64,000 nucleotides of DNA from Cubamyces lactineus (Eukaryota; Basidiomycota; Agaricomycetes; Polyporales; Polyporaceae), in assembly GCA_022376465.1 (NCBI GenBank), contig JACDTU010000004.1:2046001-2110000 (forward strand), in the 5' to 3' direction. The stretch's first letter is position 1; each line of letters begins with the position of its first letter. A program made the translations under genes and the position numbers. The notes under the pieces are model-generated. The model did no database searches and was not told the origin of the DNA. It saw only the letters and a program-made list of their open reading frames with translations. Shown piece by piece: positions 59,419 through 64,000 of the stretch.

Positions 59419-59747
59419 CGATCGCTGAGCAAACTCTATCGCGCGCACAGCATCCAATGTTCCTACGGCTATTTCGCCACCAATACGCACAAATCACGCA
59501 GCCGAGAAATCCGCCGACGACATCACGCAGCTCGTATACGAGGGCTCTAAGAAATTATCCGTTCTATACGTATGAAGCGTACGTAGCAGTATCGAATAGC
59601 TCCAGTTAGCGGACGCAAACCAGAACATAAGGATGTCATCAAAGTGGTATGTCCGTGAATTGTCATACAGAGTGTCCATGCAAAGCGAAATGCGTCCCAG
59701 ACAAGAAATGTCCCTACTCAAACCCAACCCTGTTAACTAGACCCGAT
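59419..59747. other. Intergenic region
   Basis: A gap of 329 bases between the MYG1 start and the stop of the GPI-anchor candidate. No gene or repeat recognised. Confidence 0.5.
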
Positions 59748-60374
59748 CTATACCAACACCAGCGCCCCTCCTACTGCTACACACGCGACTGTGCCGAGGA
59801 GATAATTGATGTGCAGCGCTGCAGCACCCGCGATATAGCCGTCGTTGGGACCAAGCACACCTCCAGCTGCCGACGCGCCGGGACTGGGTGCGCCTCCGGG
59901 AAGGTTTCCTCCAGTAGGGATATTAGTCGGCGCAGTGGTTGCGGGAGGCAGGGTCGACGTCGTCTTTGCAGTGTTTCCTCCAGAACCGCCTGATGAACCG
60001 TTGCCTGCCGAGGCAGAGGGCTGGATTGTGCTCGTGAAGAGGAACGTCGAGGTGATTGTCGAGAGTACGCGGTTGGAGCCCACGGTTACTCCAACAGAGA
60101 CGGAGGTAGATACGACGACGGAAGGGGCAGGCGTGGTGCCATTGGTGTTAGAGTTGCCGGTGCCATTGGTTGCGCTGCCTGTTGGCTGGGTGTTGCCTCC
60201 CGACTGCGTTCCGCTATTCTGATTCTGGGTGGCCTGTGTCCCGTTCGTGGACTTGAGAGGTGGAGACAGAGCGGTGTTAGAGCGAGCAGTGAATGTGAGC
60301 CATCACGGGGCACGTACCTGCGCTACGACCAGAAACGGGAAGAGGAGACAGGCAAGGATATAAGCACACCGCAT
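59748..60374 (-). CDS. Small Ser/Thr-rich secreted protein, GPI-anchor candidate
   Basis: Two exons, 60374-60318 and 60251-59748, giving 186 aa. Signal peptide MRCAYILACLLFPFLVVAQ fills exon 1 exactly. The body is rich in Ser, Thr, Asn, Gly and Gln with many N-glycosylation sequons (NGT, NSN) and lacks cysteines. After a Pro/Gly stretch the C-terminus is hydrophobic (NYLLGTVACVAVGGALVLV) and ends without charged residues, preceded by small residues suited to a GPI attachment site. It is probably a mannoprotein-like cell-surface protein. No domain is recognised, and such proteins diverge fast between species. Confidence 0.78.
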
Positions 60375-60581
60375 TATGTCGATAGGATGATGACGAGTAA
60401 GAGGAACGAGAAGGAGCGAAAGAGAGGAGAGAGAGCTGGGCTGAGCTGAGCACTGCGTCTGTCTGCAGCCTGAGGCGAGGGAGGGTCTGAGTCTCGGACG
60501 TTCTGCTGAAGCGCCGAAGCGCCCGTGGTCGTGCTGGTGAGTGCTCGGCGGCTGCCGAGAACTGGAGAGCGCTGGCATACG

Positions 60582-60602
60582 GCGGGCGCTTAGATGAGAA
60601 AG
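60582..60602 (+). repeat. 21-bp direct repeat, left copy
   Basis: Starts GCGGGCGCTTAGATG and matches 61626-61646 perfectly in the same orientation. The two copies flank the nested transposons. Confidence 0.9.
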
Positions 60603-60670
60603 ACTGTGCCCGCAAGCGCCGCCCGCGCGCCTACTGCGTTTTGGCGGGCCAGGCCGAGATCATTGGAAAG

Positions 60671-61601
60671 TAGAGCGTATTTGCAACGCAGTTTAAACTA
60701 CGTAGTTTACAGCCCGTTGCAAAACGATAGACCGCGGGGGCTCGCCGCGAGCGCGCGTGTCTTGTTTGGCCGCCTGCCTGATATGGTAGGTCTTGGCGCC
60801 TGTGTATGCCTCCCTCGGAGATCGTTAAGACACATCTTCGGTCTGCTGTCGTCGTATAATCGCGGCATTCTATGCACTAATGCCATACTTGAGCGACCGG
60901 TAGTCATTGACGCTGAATTATGAAGACCCGGGTGTTCAGTGTCAAGCTATCGGTGTCACTTGGAAATAGCAAGTTGTGTCGTGGGATTATGGCTAGTAGT
61001 GGTCAGTGCATAAGACCAACATTGTGACCGGATTATCCCGTGTTCGCCAGTATATCCTACAAATGCAATAATTCACCCATAGGTCATCCCCTGGGCACAC
61101 GCAGCAGGCATACAAGGAGGTCTATGACGATGTGCAAGAGGGATGTATTCAGCGCGGCCGTTCCCCAAGAATTGAGCTAGGCGCTTACTTATACCGTATT
61201 GGGAAACTGTGCCAAACAAGGCACGCGCGTGCGCGGCGAGCCCCCGCGGTCTATCGTTTTGCAACGGGCTGTAAGACTTGGTTGGAGCTGATTTTCAACC
61301 GGCGAGCAATCGAGCGCTTGACTCACATGAAGCGCCCGTATTGTTGCCACGGCAGCTTGGGGTATCTCCGAGAGCATATGATGTGGGTGCGCAACGAGTA
61401 AAGCGAGCAGAAGGAGCTTTCTAACATCCACCATGGCTACCGGTGCAAGGAGATGAGAAACGGCGACTGATGGTGCGGCCAGCAGCGGCTTAGCGCCAAA
61501 CGTGCATAGTAGCGCTCAGACTTCTCTGTAGCGCCCATACCGCTGCTCCGCTGTTTTAAAACTCGGGTGGGGCGGTTTAAACTGCGTGCAAATACGCTCT
61601 A
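60671..61601. mobile_element. Older TIR element interrupted by a miniature transposon
   Basis: Outer inverted repeats: TAGAGCGTATTTGCAACGCA and following GTTTAAAC at 60671-60698, matched inverted at 61575-61601 with one base missing. TA borders both ends, suggesting TA target duplication. Without the inner element it would be about 367 bp. It has no coding capacity. Identified by eye from the matching ends. Confidence 0.75.
60710..61271. mobile_element. 562-bp miniature TIR transposon (Tc1/mariner-pogo-like)
   Basis: Long terminal inverted repeats of about 61 bp (60710-60770 and 61211-61271) differing at about three positions. They begin CAGCCCGTTGCAAAACGATA. TA flanks each end (60708-60709 and 61272-61273). 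No open frame of note lies inside, so it is a MITE. It sits in the left arm of the older element, exactly at the TA ending a perfect 16-bp palindrome (60694-60709). The TA duplication supports the Tc1/mariner-pogo group. Confidence 0.85.
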
Positions 61602-61625
61602 GTGTGCGGAAACGATTTGGCAGCA

Positions 61626-61646
61626 GCGGGCGCTTAGATGAGAAAG
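61626..61646 (+). repeat. 21-bp direct repeat, right copy
   Basis: Perfect copy of 60582-60602, located 134 bp before the next start codon. Confidence 0.9.
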
Positions 61647-61779
61647 GCGTACCTCCGCGCGCGACCCCGCACCCCGCATTTCGCAAATCTATTCTTCGTT
61701 CTGTCCACCTGAGCACCACGGTACTTCAACGGCTCTTTGGGTTCAGGTTCGCCCCACCTCCCTCTGCCATCCCCCCACC

Positions 61780-63281
61780 ATGAACCCTCAGCCAGTCCCT
61801 CTCAACGTCCTCCATGTTCTCCTCCAGTACATCTCGCCGCCCTCGCAGCTAACCCAGCCGCTTCCCCCTCATCTCCTCTCCAAACCGCTTCTTCAGCGAC
61901 ATCATTTCCTCCAGCTATCCCCCGAGCAGCCAGAAGAGTACTTGTGCTGGCCTACGTCTCCGGAGCGCAACGCGCAAATCATTGATCTCCTCGAGTCTCG
62001 TCCACGCCCCTTGGACGATGATCAGCCATCTGCATATCCCATCCAGTACTCCTTCGACGGCGAGCACTTCTACGCGCACGTCGATCTCTCTGGGTATGGC
62101 AGTGAGGGTCCAAGGGTAGTCCTTCAATGGGATGATTCTGGCGAGTGGAAGTACCACAATACCGACTTGATGCCCTTCCCGCCAGGCAGTCGCAGCGTCC
62201 TCGAGGATGTCCTGGTTCCGCCCGCCCCTCCGCATCCCGTCTCCGTACCAACTTTCTCCCCTGCGCCTTACAGCCATGGTTACGGTGATGACGTGCCGCA
62301 GGATGATAGCGACGATGATGACTACTGGAACGCCTACGGTTCTACAGACATAGGGGACAGCCTTTACGGCAGCAGCGCACCGGTGTCCGCGAAAGATTCC
62401 GCTTCGTCCGAGGATGCCTATTGGGCGCAGTATGCATCAGTACAAGGTCAGATATTTGACATACGTTGACCTGATATATTGCCATATGAGTCTCATGTGT
62501 TTGACGGAATACTGGCCGTTTCACACGAGTCTCCATGTGAATGTGTCACTGTGTCGTGTTGCTCCAGGAAGACGAAGCTCACGCGCACTGTTCTCCTCCA
62601 GGTACCGCGGACTCAACCATCCCCTCGCCAATTCCTCAGGCTCGTCGGAAACCATTGCCGGTTGCGACCGATGCCGAAAAGGATTTCACTTCACCCGCCC
62701 CATTACCAGTTCCCGTTCGCGTACCTTCAGAAGACACTTATGCAGAGCCTCTGCCAATTCCTCCTGCCTTAGTAGCGCGCCCGAGGAGCAACTCACGCTG
62801 GGATCCTGCGTCTCCGACCGCACTGGCCAAGTTGTTAGCAAGCATCACGCCGCGCGAAAGCGCTTCCCCTAGCCCGGCGCCCGATGCCTCCTTCGATATC
62901 GAGGAGGAACTCAGCTCGCCGACTGTGGGTGGCAGCAACGACTCCGACCTGTCATCCTCGCCGGGATTGGGCCTGAGCGGTGTGGGTGCCGCCGTCGCAG
63001 CTGCTATCATCGCCGGAAACGAACCACTTGCACAGGCACAAGGCGCTTCGGGGTCGCTTGTTTGGGGCGGGGTTGAGTGTGCTAGTGTAAATGGGAATGG
63101 CGGGCCCCTCGCAGAGGACGGCGACGACGATGGCAAAGCGGATCTACAGGCAGCGTTGGAAGGGGTGTGGAAGATGTGGAAAAGGTCAAGGCGCAGGGCG
63201 GCTAGCTCCAGCCTTAGCGACGACGGCGAGGCTCGAGAGGTCTTTCTGCGGACAGCACGTCTTGTCGTGGACAAGGCGTAG
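61780..63281 (+). CDS. Acidic, low-complexity protein of unknown function
   Basis: Two exons, 61780-62439 and 62568-63281, in phase, giving 457 aa. The N-terminal 120 residues look folded (PLNVLHVLLQYISPPSQL, then EYLCWPTSPERNAQIIDLLE, then PIQYSFDGEHFYAHVDLSG). The region from about residue 170 is acidic and Ser/Pro-rich with DDSDDDDYWNAYGS and SSEDAYWAQYAS. The C-terminal part has an Ala/Gly-rich stretch (GLGLSGVGAAVAAAIIAG) and a helical end (LQAALEGVWKMWKRSRRR, later VFLRTARLVVDKA). I do not recognise the family. The tandem E/D-x-YW-A-Y motifs may be short binding motifs. The nested transposons lie in its promoter. Confidence 0.7.
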
Positions 63282-63705
63282 CGACGGTTGGGCGTTTCGT
63301 CTAGATTGATTGGGCATGTCGGATTCGCACACCACTAGCATGTATTGTACTCTATCGCACACCCTCGAGTTCAGCACGTTATATCAGCCGCATGATATTA
63401 TTTAACATGTCAATAACCGCTAGGAGCAGCGACCTCGTTGCCGAGCCCTTGTTGCTCCATAGCTGTACTCATTGCTTTCAAAGCGCTCATGACTGAAGGT
63501 AACCATGTGCTTTTGTGCTGTATATGCGCGCTAAGATCGCTTCCCCCGATCTGCCCATTGTGGTCGAAGCGAGGATACGGGCCGCAGTGCACCTGCCTTC
63601 CTCCAACAACTCTTAAGGACCCTCTCTCTCCTCTGGGTTCATGCATAACCCCCTATACCACTTCTAACACACCACATATCCTACCAATTTTAAGGAAGGA
63701 AGACT
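63282..63705. other. Intergenic region
   Basis: A gap of 424 bases with the 3' end of the preceding gene and a presumed promoter. Nothing else recognised. Confidence 0.45.
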
Positions 63706-64000
63706 ATGGACGATGAAAGCGTAAACACAGTCTCCGACTTTGCCGTCTGGTGCGCCTCTTTTCCCGTTTATACACTTTCATTGTCGGGGCCCCACCCCCT
63801 CCCTTCGCTCTCGCTACGGTAAAGGCACATGTATTGACCTCTGAGGTACGTTGCAGGAAACGACTTCTCGAAGATCAGACCGGTGAGTCCTCGTCCAATG
63901 GGACCGACGCTTCTGCCGTCTGACCAGTGCTATTCCTTGGCCGCATTACGCACCGTGGGACCTCACGCAGCCCTCTTTGAGAAGACCTTCACCAAAAATG
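63706..64000 (+). CDS. 5' end of an unidentified gene (runs off the window)
   Basis: ATG at 63706 opens MDDESVNTVSDFAVW, followed by a GTGCGC donor near 63750. A small exon is likely at about 63856-63881 (acceptor TTGCAG, donor GTGAGT), and a further exon starts after TGACCAG near 63929. The last exon is open in more than one frame, and the phases are not settled. Too little is visible to name a product. Confidence 0.35.

Noticed and set aside
1..64000. tRNA genes, rRNA, CRISPR arrays, bacterial operons or biosynthetic gene cluster
   Set aside because: Scanning for T-loop-like GGTTCGA contexts found no cloverleaf; no regular spacer arrays; neighbouring genes are unrelated housekeeping genes.

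Overview
The window is nuclear DNA from a filamentous basidiomycete, most likely an Agaricomycete (mushroom or bracket fungus). The evidence is the dense gene packing, the many 45-90 nt GT-AG introns, a multi-repeat secreted protein with the C-terminal domain of mushroom PriA, and families typical of these fungi. About 26 protein genes can be read on both strands. I rebuilt many of them exon by exon by following frame and splice sites. No tRNA, rRNA, CRISPR array or bacterial-type operon is visible.

Layout. 1-11.3 kb: the 3' part of an O-GlcNAc transferase gene (+), then on the minus strand a small AGTRAP-like membrane protein, DNA polymerase zeta (REV3) and glucose-6-phosphate 1-epimerase. 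11.3-14.9 kb: a gene-poor stretch with two degenerate tandem repeats and a complete 1,122-bp terminal-inverted-repeat transposon with an 8-bp target duplication. 15-24.3 kb (mostly +): the PP2A scaffold subunit, a PriA-like cysteine-rich secreted protein built from four exon-sized repeats, an unknown secreted protein, a DUF4870/Tic20-like membrane protein (-) and ribosomal protein S24. 24.6-29.9 kb: ARP1/centractin (-), a cysteine-rich single-pass membrane protein, an SVIP-like p97-binding protein and GPI2/PIG-C. 30-46.5 kb (-): a Yap-type bZIP factor, APC4, DRS1 helicase and a RasGEF with a degenerate N-terminal GTPase-like domain. 47-53.3 kb: a four-helix MARVEL-like protein, an MFS transporter, an unknown protein (-) and ribosomal protein L15. 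53.9-60.4 kb: a GH16 glucanase (+), then on the minus strand a SurE nucleotidase, MYG1 and a small Ser/Thr-rich GPI-anchor candidate. 60.5-64 kb: a miniature transposon nested in an older one, an unknown acidic protein and the start of one more gene.

The genes are mostly unrelated housekeeping genes and form no obvious pathway or cluster. Loose themes are cell cycle and cytoskeleton (PP2A-A, APC4, ARP1, RasGEF), ribosome supply (S24, L15, DRS1) and the cell surface or secretory route (PriA-like, GH16, GPI2, GPI-anchor candidate, secreted unknown). The most unusual signals are structural: two consecutive 9-nt microexons, the exon-by-exon repeat expansion in the PriA-like gene, a transposon whose ends carry direct hairpin blocks, a nested transposon pair, and a ~24-bp palindromic minisatellite. 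I found no convincing new multi-gene system.
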